A stretch of DNA of 64,000 bases. It comes from Desarmillaria ectypa (lineage: Eukaryota; Basidiomycota; Agaricomycetes; Agaricales; Physalacriaceae). Below the pieces are notes generated by a model that worked only from the letters and a program-made list of their open reading frames with translations, did no database searches and was not told the DNA's origin. This document shows, in pieces, positions 14,432-25,462 of the stretch. The DNA is taken from NCBI GenBank assembly GCA_030407005.1, contig JAUDYN010000005.1:3472001-3536000 (forward strand), given 5' to 3'. The first letter of the stretch is position 1. Each line of letters begins with the position of its first letter. Made by a program: the position numbers and the translations under genes.

Positions 14432-14852
14432 TTCTGTCTGCCTCTTATACATGTAACATTTTAATAACTTGATTCTGATGACATTACGAACGTATAAGCA
14501 GACCGATATACGAACGATGGGAGTAGGCAATGACATAGCCTTAAATGGCACTTACTTTTGTGCAATTGTGTAAACGCAATGAGGCCTTGAGGACCAATTG
14601 CACAAGACGGCGAGGAGTTCCTTTCTTGGCCGGATTGGCTACAAAGTACGACAGCAATCGGGGGAATTGGTAGGTACGGGTCTCCATAGATTCAATGTTT
14701 GGCCGTATTTGAATTCCCATATACAGCTATTTCTCTACTCGCTTCGCTTGATTGACTGCAATGATTCACCGCTATATAACCTCGACAATGATCCCAACAT
14801 CCCCCACTACATCCCCCGTGGATAGCAGACTCATCACTGCCTCTCAGCGAAA
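14432..14852. other. Intergenic, probable promoter of the PPxY membrane protein
   Basis: The 420 bp hold the DUF1772 3' UTR and the upstream region of the next plus-strand gene. A TATA-like 'gctatataacc' sits at about 14770, some 80 bp before ATG 14853. Nothing else was recognised. Confidence 0.4.
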
Positions 14853-15401
14853 ATGTCTTCCTCAGCACCTGCCGTCGCTTCTCCCGCTGTCGTCCACAGC
14901 ACCAGAAGCTCTACTGCGACGATGAACCCCGTCGACGACCTGGGATACAACTTTTCTCTCTCCCCTACCCGTCAGAGTCGCCATGACCGTAGCTCGGTAG
15001 AGATGCCGCCATCTTACCTGGAATCGGACCCTGCTCCCCCTCCAGAGTACACGCAAAAGGACGAGCCCGTCACGCTCGCGATGTACCTCTTCAAGTTCGG
15101 CTTTTGTGAGTCTCTTCATACTCATCTTCTTCAATCCAGTTCCTAATCTCTTGTGTGTATAGTGTTCCCACCATTCTGGATCATGGGCGCGTTCATCTTG
15201 TTTTCGCCCCTCCATGAGCCATCGTCGTCGCCCTCAGACGCTTGGCTACCAGACAAGACGGATGCTGAGAAACAGCTGATCATCTCTCGGCTTAGGAAGG
15301 CGGAGGTCAAATGGGCGCGACGGAGCCTGTTCGCACTCGTTTTGTTGCTGGTGATTGGCGCTGGCATTGGGCTGGCTGTGTGGGCTGTTACGAAGGACTA
15401 G
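14853..15401 (+). CDS. Small membrane protein with N-terminal PPxY motifs
   Basis: About 160 residues from ATG 14853, with one intron (about 15104-15162, GTGAGT...TAG). The N-terminal half is Ser/Pro rich and cytosolic in character. It carries two WW-domain ligand motifs, PPSY and PPEY (in EMPPSYLES and PPPEYTQK). Two hydrophobic segments follow: LFPPFWIMGAFILFSP and SLFALVLLLVIGAGIGLAVWAV, separated by a charged loop with RLRKAEVKWARRS. It ends VTKD with TAG at 15399-15401. PPxY motifs in small fungal membrane proteins often recruit Rsp5-type ubiquitin ligases for sorting; that role here is inference. No named family was recognised. Confidence 0.75.
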
Positions 15402-16306
15402 AAAAGCCCTCTCCATTCTCCATCATGTCTCTCCCATCATTCGTATCGGTTTCGCATCGACGTTCTCATTCATTCTTCTGCATGCACACATTCATTGTAC
15501 CACCATGAACTCATCACACTCGCTATGACTTTTTTGCATACGCTGTATCTTTAGCTTTGTCGCGCTATGTTTCGCTATGTTTATTCGTAAATCGATATGT
15601 CTCTATCATGTACAACTTCCATAACGACAGACTGAAAAAACGTTTTTCAAGGCACCGCAGTGAGGCAAATTTTCTGGCTTGGCAAGATTCCGATTTACTC
15701 CCGATCCGATTTGCCCATATCGATTTGGAACTTTGGAAAGGTTTGAAAGGTAATTTTTGCTTCAGTAATGTATGTATGACCGAGCTACATGAACACATGT
15801 CCTGCATATCACTGTTTACGATAGTAGTGATGCATCCGCTGAGCCTGAGTTCTAGTAGTTGTGATATCTGTCAAGTCTCATACATAAAAGAACATGAGTT
15901 ACTATCAAGGAGAGAAACAGGTCAATATTACTTCTTCGGTGCCCACTGGTTACTCCGAGAAGACATGGTATATGGAACCCCACACGCATGAATTCAAGGT
16001 GATCGTCCCCTCGGCTCGGCCCGACTCTCCGACTGCCGAGACGTCGGTCTGAAACCTTTAACAAGAACCACCACGTCGTTCCAACACAAGCTCTACTTCT
16101 CGAAGAAGCATCCATATTCTGTACGTGGCGCTAGACACCCAGACGACCATTTCTTCTATCGCCGATACGACTTCGAAAGTTAAACTTGGACTGGAGGCGC
16201 GATAACCTATATCTAGGCTAATAATTTCTTACTGGACGACCTTCTTTCGACGCTCGCGGTCCTTTTATTTGATTTGGTCTGGTCGCTCTTTTTCGTTCTT
16301 GGCGAT
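15402..16306. other. Intergenic, no recognisable gene
   Basis: About 900 bp. A plus-strand frame at 15557-15991 and minus-strand frames at 15565-15807 and 15852-16115 have no recognisable domain and overlap one another. The right end should contain the promoter of the kinase gene (start 16307). Confidence 0.45.
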
Positions 16307-18306
16307 ATGTCCTACTCGCAGAGCGAGACCTCTCATTCGACCTGTCATGTCCAAGCGAACAAGAAAAACGTCTTCCGAGTCAGTATTGGCGACACCACAT
16401 CATGCTCTTCTCTGTCTGCGGCTGGACCACAGACGCCTCCCAATATCAATTTCGGGCACGGACGATTTCTCTCTTTGACTTCCATGAAGACGAGTGCGCA
16501 GGAGCCGTGTATTATCGCTGATGTATTCTATACCCTCCCCTCTTTGCCCTCGCTGGAGTCGAGTCCAGGCTCAACCAACATCCTAGAGGACTCCTTTCTC
16601 CAAGATTCGACTGCACAGGATGTATTGCCGAATCTCCCCCCATCAATTTCGGCATTCGACATAATTGGGACGCTTGGTCGGGGGTCGTACGGGAAGGTTC
16701 TGCTGGGTACACGTCCCGACGGCTGTGGCTTGCGCGCCATCAAGGTCCTCCAAAAAAGCGGAATCCACCGATATGGGTTAGAAGAAGTTCATCGAGAACT
16801 TCGAACGCTCCAGTTGATAGCCGAGCAACCTATGTCCAGGAGCGGTGCAGCCTTCCTTCAAAAAATAGTGGAGTCTTTTGAAAATGAGCGCTTCGTGTTC
16901 ATCGTTCTCGTGCGCCGCTATATCTCCTGTGTATCTTACTTATTACTCACATCTGTACATATAGGAATATCATCCCACCCTACTCTCTGACCTCGAAATT
17001 TCGTCCCGCCTGCGTCTAGGTCGAGTGTCAGGCGTCTCTGCTTCCATCTCTCTTCCATACACCTTCCCAATAGCGCCTAGCCCTCAACAAGTGCACACCG
17101 CACTACATTCCCTGCGCCTTCTCTCCGCTGAGCTAGTACTCGCGGTTCTCTTCCTCCACGAAAATGGAATCATTCACCAGGACTTGAAGCCCGCAAATGT
17201 GATGGTCTCGGCTGCAGGACACGTTATAGTTGGTGACTTTGGTGCTTCTTCTTACATGGACAGATGTGGGAACGGGGTAACGCTCCAGCCCACAGACGTC
17301 GTAACATTCACCCCGCTGTATGCAGCTCCTGAGTTAAAGTGTCGTAACACAGAAGGTTTGGTGGTGTTCGACGAAAGGGTGGACTGGTGGAGTCTCGGCG
17401 TGATGTTGTATGAACTCGCCGTGGGATCTGTACCATTTCGCACGGGAGACTGCCGGACGGTGGGAGATTTTAGTTACGCGTTCGGTGAAATGGAAAAGAT
17501 CTCGTCATCTGAAGAGTGGTGGGATAGGAGATTTGAAGAGTTCATCCGAGACGTTCGTTATGCATCGCTTCTTCGTCAATATTTTCGTGCTAACATTCAG
17601 ATTGCCATCACAGCTGCTCGTTCATGACCCACAGCACCGGATAAACGATCAAATTGTCATAGATCAACCTATTTTTGATCCTATCTGTGATCTTTGGGAT
17701 GAGATAGTGGCAATGAAGCATCCGCCTTTGCCATGTCCTTCGATAGGCTCTGTGGACTCCGATGTGGGGCTTTCATTGCACCACAAAAACGAGCATTTCG
17801 AGCTTGAACGACTCCCTAACGACCTACCACTGCAGGATGACGATAATCATAGCCTGATTGAGCCCCTCCCTTCCTCCGCGTCAATCTATCAGTTTTGCAC
17901 AGGCGTCGATGATGACTTCTCTGACACCCCTTCACCTTCATGTTCTTCGACAGCGGACTCAGGGCTGGATATCGGAAACGTGATTTTCAGTCCTTCGTCT
18001 AATTTCAACCTTGCTGTGCGCGTGGCGTCGCCTTTACCGCGAGAAGGAGAAATGGAAGGGAGGCATCATATGCCTAGGCGGCGACGGGGGAAACAGCATC
18101 TAACAGCTCGGCGTCATCGGGAATGGACACTGGACGAGAAAATTGCAATATCTTTGTTGAAGGCCATGGAACATAGGAAGACAGTAGTGATTCCTCCACC
18201 AGGCACTCCCTCGACCATGGATGAACAGGAATCGAAACCGAGCGTGGTTGGTAAGGTATGGAGAAGGCTCAGACGGATTTCGTTGCGACCATCGTTTGTT
18301 TCGTAG
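16307..18306 (+). CDS. Serine/threonine protein kinase
   Basis: A eukaryotic protein kinase with a Ser/Pro-rich N-terminal tail of about 110 residues. The kinase domain is complete by motif: glycine loop GTLGRGSYGKVLLG, ATP-lysine in LRAIKVLQ, catalytic loop IHQDLKPANV, metal-binding DFG in VGDFGASS, activation-segment end LYAAPEL (APE form), VDWWSLGVMLYEL, and the subdomain XI block LLVHDPQHR. Gln replaces Arg in the usual HRD. Two introns are needed (near 16.91-16.97 and 17.55-17.62 kb). The C-terminal about 200 residues are acidic, then very basic (MPRRRRGKQ, KVWRRLRRISLR). It is probably AGC/S6K-like by the DWWSLGV block, but the subfamily is not certain. The nearest in-frame ATG after the upstream stop is at 16307. 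It ends at TAG 18304-18306. Confidence 0.88.
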
Positions 18307-18445
18307 GATGTTTGAATTTACACACATTTAGTTCATTTGTACTTGTAGTCTATCAGAATTTGTATTCACGGAGTCGTTTTGTAGGATCTATGTTATCGGA
18401 TATGTATTAGCACCACATTTGTATCTTCAGAATCGCATATTGGTC

Positions 18446-19647
18446 TCAGTCGGTGGCGGCGGGAGTTGCGGTTCCAGAATTCGGGGTTGAGGAAATGCTA
18501 CTGGGCGATGGTACATCGCCCAGCGGATCGCGCAAATAAGCAACGAGAAATTTGCGCCAATTAGTTTTGGATGGTACAAAATGGCCTGCGCATCCATATT
18601 TATCAGATGACGTTCAAAGGAAGGAAGGAGGGTACAAAGCTCACCGCCATCATGTCCCTCGATTCGTTTATTGGCTGAAACTTTCAACAGTCCATTCGCC
18701 CGTTCTTCGGTGACTATAATGTCTGTCCTGCCAACGACGTGCAGAGTTGGAGTGTCGTAAGTTGGGTTGTATACGGTGTCGGATAGTGGATCAGCTATCT
18801 TAAAGCCTGCTACAGAGACGCAGAATTGGCTGAAAGAGTTTATCAGAGAGTGTATGAACCTGATATAGATTTAACTGACAACGGGGGGTGCGGGGCTTGC
18901 CCATCAACAAGGAATGGAGGGTACGCTTCAGGTTTTTCTAGCTGTTGAATGTTAAATGTAGAACTAAGCTTCTGAGTTTGAAGCTTACGAGAGCTGACAG
19001 GAAGGCGGCCAAGGCCGCTCCTTGGCTAGCAGGAATTATTACTTCAAGCTTTCAATGGTGTAAAGACGACATGCCTGAATCCAAAAACACCCTAATTGTG
19101 TGTCAGAAACGTAAAGAAACACGAGAGAAAGACTACGCACATCGAACTTTCTCTCCTTGAGGATATCTCTCAGGAACACAAGCGAATCCTCGAGCCCAAT
19201 AGCTTTCGTCCTGTCATGATTTGCTTTGTACCAGCCCCGAGGGGTGAGAGACGGATCCTCGGAGCTCTTGGCCTCCGAGGCACCAAATGCAGAAAGCGTA
19301 CTTTCTGTCGATTGAGTTATGGATGCCGTATTGAACTGTAGATCCACAGGTTGCAGAATGTGTGGTCCGTCGACGAAGACTGGGTGAATAGGATGAGATG
19401 GGAGTGTAACCTAGTAGAAAGAAGACAGTGTACCCAAGTCTATATCCTTCCCACATTGCTTGCGAAGTGCTCCTAACTACAACGCGATATGAGTCACTGA
19501 AGACGTGGGTTCGATATCACGGACACGTTTGCTGAAGATTGATGCATTCTGCGCATACCTACCTTGAAATTTTCAGCTTGATTCGAATGTTTCAGAGTTT
19601 ATGGGAATAACATACCCGTGAAGAACCAGTATTGACCTTGTTGCCAT
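18446..19647 (-). CDS. FSH1-family serine hydrolase (alpha/beta hydrolase)
   Basis: A small cytosolic esterase-type alpha/beta hydrolase of the Fsh1/OVCA2 family. ATG 19647 gives MATRSILVLHG, then after intron 1 YAQNASIFSKR. Further exons give VFVDGPHILQPVDL, GWYKANHDRTKAIGLEDSL and LRDILKERKFD. The nucleophile block GVFGFSQGAALAAFLSAL is recovered only by removing a 49-nt intron at 19074-19026 with a GC donor (AG|GCATGT ... TAG). The acid block is TLHVVGRTDIIVTEERANGL. The catalytic His sits in GHDGGHFVPSK, itself split by an intron. TGA lies at 18446-18448. With about seven introns removed, all family landmarks are present. Length and order match the family. Confidence 0.88.
19026..19074 (-). 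other. Non-canonical GC-AG intron splitting the nucleophile serine codon of the FSH1 hydrolase
   Basis: On the minus strand the exon ends ...GGATTCAG, the intron begins GCATGT and ends CTGCTAG, and the next exon starts CCAAGGAGC. Removing exactly this 49 nt restores G-F-S-Q-G. Without removal the reading is interrupted by TGA and TAG. GC-AG introns are a known minor class in fungi. Confidence 0.75.
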
Positions 19648-19957
19648 GATATCCGAGGGTGAACGAGATGACAAACACGAGGAGAGGTTCCGGGCCGGTG
19701 ATCCCGAACCAACTCTGGCCCTCCCCTCTAGATCTGCTTTGCGCTACGCAGCCCTTCAACAGCCCTCATGTTCCCACTCATATATTTGTTTCCGTAACCT
19801 TGTGCAAGAACAACAGAAAACAGACAAGAAATCTACGCAACATGGTCCCTTCACGTGCATCAACATTGGACGTCCTTACCACATGACCATCAGAATAAGT
19901 ATTTAAATACAATGAGCAACTGCTAATCAAACATAAAATATTGTAAAAAGGAACGGG

Positions 19958-20962
19958 CTAATCCAATTTCCGTGACCATTTCCTACCACCTGATGGTGGT
20001 GGTGTCCCGGTCCTATATGTTGGTGTATGAGGACGGGGTGGCGTCTGCGGACGAGGGGGTTGCTCATAAGCTTGCACTTTTTCTTTCACCTCCGTCATGA
20101 CCTCCTCCTTCACCGGCTCAGGCATTTTCTCCTCAACCTTTTTCGCTTGTGCACCCCAGTACATCCACAGTTGGGCACCCAGCACGCCATTTAGCATGAG
20201 GGCCAATGCAAAGACAGTTAGGACAACAGGGTCGCCGACCTCTTGCATCGTTGTAAACAGTCTAGCGACGCATCCCAGGATCTGAGCTATCACTGCGAAT
20301 GCACTGAGCTGGCCCGTACTCTTCGATCGGTAATTCTGCGTTATTTGAGGAATTTTTGCGAACAACGACAGTGGGAGCGTGGCGATTTGGAGGTAGGAGA
20401 GGATCTCAGTAGGTAGAGAATAAAGCGTAGAAACAAACGCAGTCAACCCCGCCGAGACAAGGGTTATCTTTCCTTGAGAGTTGGGGGAGTAGAACACGAT
20501 GAGTTGGGTAATGAAGGCGTTTTGAATGGTCAGGAAGATATTCTCGCCATACGTTGAGAAAGGAAAGCCGTTCCTGTATGAGTATAGAAGATTTATGCAG
20601 TACGACAGGGTCTCAAGGATGTATGATCCGAGAGACAGGCCCTGAGCCGAATGCGACTTCAAGACTGCATGGTGTGGTCAACGTCGCGCCATATACAAAG
20701 GGAAGTAGAACGCACTCAGAATAATCTGAGGCACTTTCACAATCGATCCTCCAACAACGATTCCAAGGCCAACACCTTTGGAGAGGGAGTATTTGATGCA
20801 TTCAACATTGTTGAAGTCCAAGTTCTCTATCAGTGACGTGTAGCATTCCTGTCATCTCCTGTTAGACCCAGTCGAATAGGTAGAAAATGGCATTACCTGC
20901 CCAATAATCGAAACTCCCAAGTTACGCACGAAAGGCGGAAGATTTTGGGTGAGCGCCGTCAT
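19958..20962 (-). CDS. Mannose-P-dolichol utilisation defect 1 (MPDU1/Lec35) homologue, PQ-loop protein
   Basis: An ER membrane protein needed for use of dolichol-phosphate mannose and glucose in N-glycan and GPI assembly. It starts at ATG 20962 (MTALTQNLPPFVRNLG). After an intron comes ECYTSLIENLDF, then the first PQ-loop, GIGIVVGGSIVKVPQI. The long last exon has SHSAQGLSLGSYILET, the second PQ-loop AKIPQITQNYRSKSTGQLSA, and multiple transmembrane helices. The tail is Pro/charged (RPQTPPRPHTPT) and ends RKLD, TAG 19958-19960. About 300 residues with seven hydrophobic segments, as expected for the family. The C-terminal KRK-like end could be cytosolic. Confidence 0.9.
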
Positions 20963-21533
20963 GGTGGTAAGGTGTAAACGTCGCGAATAGCTCGTGTCTA
21001 ATTTTTGGCCGCTATTTGCTCCGAAGGTCTGGGACAAATATGGGCACAGCCTCAACCAGCCGGCGGGTGCCTCGAGTACCGATTGGATTCAGACACTCAG
21101 ATAGGAACTTGGAAGTGCCAATGGGAACTTCGGTATCATCAGACGCAGGGCCGCGGGTATGGCAAATAGTATTGACTTGCCAGTGCGACTAGGTGCGACT
21201 GCTGCTGCTCTACTTGATATTTTTTTCAGCAACTGATACTCCTCATATTTAACAGAGGTAAATGATGACCACGTTGCGTAGCCATTGGTGGGCTCGTATA
21301 CAACGGGATAAAAATTCTTTTGAATGGCCATCTGCTCTGAGCATGAACCAAAGCAACTGATATACCACTAGAATGTGTATGGGTGACCGTCGGGTCGCGG
21401 GAGAATTCCTGTACATTAAGGATAAGACGACATCAACCAAGTTATGATATCAGCATACATATCCAAGCATTCAACAAAGCAAATACAGCAGATAGTTATA
21501 CCAAAGCAAGCCTCACTGGGCCTCACAGTAACC
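20963..21533. other. Intergenic between divergent MPDU1 and POM34-like genes
   Basis: Both flanking genes start here and read outward, so both promoters are expected. A minus-strand ATG frame at 21331-21089 (about 80 residues, from MAIQKNFYPVVYEPTNGYAT) is open but has no recognised domain, and I do not call it a gene. Confidence 0.4.
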
Positions 21534-22434
21534 ATGACTGTTTTGGACATCAAGACGCGTGCAAAACCCGGGCCGGAGGTTCCAGTTTCCCACGCCTTTT
21601 GTCCTTCAACCACTCTCTTCAATTTTCTTGCTGCATCTCTTCGACGCGTTTCATATCTTCTCACTATCACAAACATGCTGAACACAAATATTTCATTTAT
21701 ATCCAACTACATCAAGCCTCATCGCGCGGAAGCCATCGCTCGGATACGGACCAACACTTTCTTCCTCGTCCTTCTGGCAGTCGCTACGCATCTTCTTCCA
21801 GTGCCATCGCTTCTTCGCGCCTTTCGTGCAGTATCCTCAAGCTCAGATGGATACGATGGGACATATGGCTACCTATGTCTTCTAGGTGCGTCTTCTCAGT
21901 CCTTTGGTTCTCCGCTGACCGTTGAAAAAGAGGTGGCGTTGAGCAGTGTACTCGTTTATAACATATTACAATCCGTCTATGCCATAAAATACCCGCGCCA
22001 AATACCACCACTACCTGCTTCGTCGGCAAAGGCAAAACGAAAAACCATCCAAGCGTCGCCGACACCCGCTCGGAGGCTCTCCCAGCTTGTGACACCCAAA
22101 GTTGGTTACGTCTTTTATCAGGTTACAGGCAACATTGATAAATCTGGTAGAAAACCTCTGACCCATCATTCGTACCCTCTTCATCCGTCCCTCATCCTAC
22201 TGCGTCTCCGCTGAGGTACACTCTCCCCGGGTCGTCGACCAACACTTTTGCGTCGACTGGTTCTTTGCCACCATCCCCAAGCCCAGTGGTCTCAGCTTAT
22301 CGGGGGAAACAATTGATGTCGAGTGTGGGCCGTAAGTTCTAGCTATTCATTCCTTATTGTTCTCACTGGCCACAGGTCCAGTAGATGGCGCTTTCATCAG
22401 TCGTTTGATGTCAGAAAATGATGACGATACGTGA
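21534..22434 (+). CDS. Two-span membrane protein, candidate nuclear-pore protein POM34-like
   Basis: The start is ATG 21534 (MTVLDIKTRAKPGPEVP). Two hydrophobic segments follow: around TNTFFLVLLAVATHLLPVP, and after an intron VALSSVLVYNILQSVYAI. A Ser/Pro/Thr-rich basic tail comes next (SPTPARRLSQLVTPK). Further splicing gives a block reading SPLRYTLPGSSTNTFAS and TGSLPPSPSPVVSAYRGKQ, and a last exon VDGAFISRLMSENDDDT, TGA 22432-22434. Two closely spaced membrane spans followed by a Ser/Pro-rich tail with a TP.R.LSQL motif resemble fungal POM34 (NPCC family). That assignment rests on layout and a weak motif, not on strong identity. Three or more introns. It ends tail to tail with the P450 at 22499. 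Confidence 0.5.
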
Positions 22435-22498
22435 TAGGAATAGAAAGGGTTATGTACAATTATCTACCGCAACAATTCGAGTCGAGGCATTTGCAATA

Positions 22499-24619
22499 TT
22501 ACATGGGGTCAGTCAAGACCTGCTTCAAGTCATCTGTCGGCATCCGTGTCTCGAATCGGACATTGAAAGGCAGAGGATGGAGGTTGACTGTGGGTGTGAA
22601 GGCAAGAGTATCAATGGGAGAGTCGTCCATTTGTTTCAGATGGAATGCCCAGAGCACGAAAGCCGTGGTGATGAATAGAGATCTGCCTCAATATGTCAGG
22701 TTTGTCTACGAGGGCTTCAGACATAACGTACTTGTTTGCTAAATGTTGGCCAGGGCAGACTCTGGACAATGCTGTGAATACAACCCGAAACAAACAAATG
22801 TCGCCCACCTTCTCCCGAAACCAAAGTTAAGCGACTTGAGGTCATCTCGTACTGCGCCGTCAGAATTCAACCACCTCTCCAGGCGAAAATCTTCTGGGCC
22901 AGGGAAAACCTCTGGAGAACGACCGATCGACCTAGGTAAAACGTACTTTCAGAATGTGTCGGGACCAGGGCTGACAGAGATACCAGTGACTGCCGATCAC
23001 AGTTGCTCCAGCAGGAATTCTGTACCCTTGCCATATGATATCCTTAGTTGCTCTATGAGGGAATCCTGTTCATATCATTGATACATAATATTGAACTTTG
23101 TCAGAAGGTGCTCCTCACCTGCAGCAGTTACTGGTCGCCTTAACTAGTAATTAGTATGAAAAGAACAGGAACATGAAAAAGGTGCACCATCGATAACACT
23201 CATAAATGAATGCAGTTACGAATGGCAGGTTTGATTCGTCGGAATATGTGGGTACTGTCGTACATGGCCTGAGAAGCTGGTGACGAAGAGTAGTCAAATA
23301 TAGCATACCACGATGTGAACCGACAACAGTATCCAACTGCGCTTGAACTTTACGTTGTGCCTCAGGGAAACACGCCGCAGCCATCATCATTATGCTTATT
23401 GCGGATGCGGTCTAGATATACGAGTATCAGCAAAGTAGATTCTCCTCTAAGCACCGACTTCCTCACAGTATCAGCCCCAGCAAGAAACAGCCCTCCAGAC
23501 AGAAAGGCAATCTCGTCCTCGTTCATCTGATATTCTGCGTTTTTCTCCAACAGATTTTGAACAAAGTTGGGCTTGATAATTTCCTCGTTACGCCCCTATG
23601 ACACACAGATCAGAAGCAGGAAGGGGGCGAAGAAAAACTGACCTACGATTTTCTCTTTGACAGTGTCGACGGAAGAACGAGAGAAGGCTAATTCCTCCTT
23701 GTGCCATTTATGCAGCTCAGAGAGGTATCCGGGAACATATCGAAGTATTGGCACAGTATCAACCCAGTATGCGCCTTGCCTCGCGACGGTGCCAAACCGA
23801 CGCATGAACATCAAAATTTTTTGGACCAGAGGGTCGGAATACGTCGTCGTTGAAGGCTTACCGTAGGTAAGGGTGATGATCACAGACGCTGCATACCTTG
23901 CGAGCAGGGACAATGAGACAAAATCGTTTACGAGACGTATCAACCTCACCGCTTTGCGTGCTCAATATGCTGCGAAGGATCGTCTAGTAGATCCATTATC
24001 AGGTTTACGGCATTCTTGACTTGCAACGGCTGATACGTCTGTATGACTCGAGGATGGAGCTGGGATTGGACAGCTCTTCAAAGAGACATCGGATTTAGGG
24101 TCAAAAATAAATGGGTATTTATGAGCGTCGTACCTTCGGAAACGTTTGTACCGCTCTCCAGCACGCATCATCAACATACGCATGTTTCTGCATAATGTTT
24201 CCTGGACAGCAATAGACCTCGGACGGTCTTGCAGAATGGCGTTTTCCTTTTCCATGATCTCGAGGGCTGGCTGGAAACCCAGATAAATGGCACTCAAGAT
24301 CGACAGTGCCTGTAATACACATACTTCATACCGTCCAATAACTATGATATCCGTCATTCCCCGCCTCATCGAGAATATGGGGCCATACTTTTGAGTAAGC
24401 TCTTCGTAACGGAGATACGGACTGCATGACATAAGTCTTAAAGCTATGCGAAAGGAGAGGAAGTTAAACTTGCGTTTCAGTGGAGACTTCGCTTCCAAAA
24501 AGCCAGTGGCGAGGTGGTCCAGGCGGTAGCGGCAGTTTTGATCGTGTGTTGAAAAACCATAGAGCAGCACTGAGAACAGCAATCAGGAATAAACCAATAT
24601 TTGCTGTGTCGAGGGTCAT
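22499..24619 (-). CDS. Cytochrome P450 monooxygenase, paralogue 1
   Basis: A heme-thiolate monooxygenase. ATG 24619 opens a membrane anchor (IGLFLIAVLSAALWFF), then the Pro-rich hinge KLPLPPGPPRHWLFGSE. Landmarks in order: QKYGPIFSMRRG, MEKENAILQDRPRSIAVQET, YGKPSTTTYSDPLVQKIL, I-helix LAGADT, K-helix ExxR in YECYRW, then RPVTAAGFPHRATKDI, PERF-like FPGPEDFRLERWL, and heme loop NFGFGRR|VCPGQHL split by an intron. It ends VLTDPM with TAA at 22499-22501. About twelve short introns are needed; all junctions tested restore frame, so it looks functional. Nearly every block matches the P450 at 50.96-53.15 kb. Substrate unknown. The CYP family was not assigned. Confidence 0.9.
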
Positions 24620-25462
24620 GGTAGCTTGTTACCTGCATATGCATACGCGTGGCCATCTTATTCACAGCCCAGAGCCGAACCAGTCTGGCAGTAGCGCTTG
24701 TCATTAAGTAATGGTTCGTGTAAGTAGAACATCCAAGGTGACGGACTGATGGGTTCAGTTGAATCAAACTGTCGAGAAGCAGCCGGTCTTCTGATATATG
24801 CACCCTAGACCCGAGTTGGTGACAATTTGTTCCAACGACTCAAACCGGCCGTTTGACGCTCCCTGGACTCGCGGACGAAAAAGCAGAACATTCTTTTAGT
24901 TTGATGCAGGTGTGATTGGATAGCACGCCTGCTCTACTGAATCACAATGTAAAGCTTACGCAAAGATTAGCGAGGTCGCCATCTATCTTATTCACTGGAA
25001 GGCATGGTGCTGGCGCAAAAGAGATTATCACAACGATGTATTATTCGTGGAATATATCGCATATATCTAACAACAAGAGACCAGGCAATGGGGTGATAGG
25101 TAGTTTATCTATGAAAGAGAGGCATTAGCATCATGACGTTGAGCGTCGAATCAGAGAAGAAATTCAGCATTGCAGAAGTAGTAGTCACCACCTGGATACA
25201 AGATCCGTATGACTGTTGAGCTTGATAATGTGATAGGTATTCATCATATGAAGAAGGGCCGGGGAAACAGCGAAAAAGAGGATTGAAATACTCACCAAAT
25301 GAGAGGGACAAACGACGATGTTGCGGACAGGATGATTTTTTTTTTTGATTAAATACAAATAAATCTCCGCTCTTGCCGATGTCATAAATTAAATCTCCGA
25401 GATACGCTGCCGGCCGGCCGAATCCGGTCACAGTTCCAGCACAACACTCATCGACCCAGCGT
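24620..25462. other. Intergenic between divergent P450 and UPF3
   Basis: It should hold both promoters. A T9 tract occurs near 25338. The open minus-strand frame at 25105-25650 overlaps the start of UPF3 and looks like a shadow. No other feature was seen. Confidence 0.4.

Noticed and set aside
14042..14551. Minus-strand open frame of 169 codons
   Set aside because: It lies opposite the DUF1772 gene, which has clear membrane segments and a family signature; the minus frame is a shadow.
15557..15991. Plus-strand open frame of 144 codons
   Set aside because: No recognisable domain and no spliced continuation; it lies in a gap with overlapping frames on both strands.
18970..19080. Loss of the catalytic serine in the FSH1 hydrolase (frame reading PASQG)
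   Set aside because: A GC-AG intron restores GFSQG; the literal frame contains stops just upstream.
22740..23400. Apparent frame breaks in P450 paralogue 1 near the K-helix and heme loop
   Set aside because: Short introns at the same places as in paralogue 2 restore RPVTAAG and FGFGRRVCPG, so the gene looks intact.
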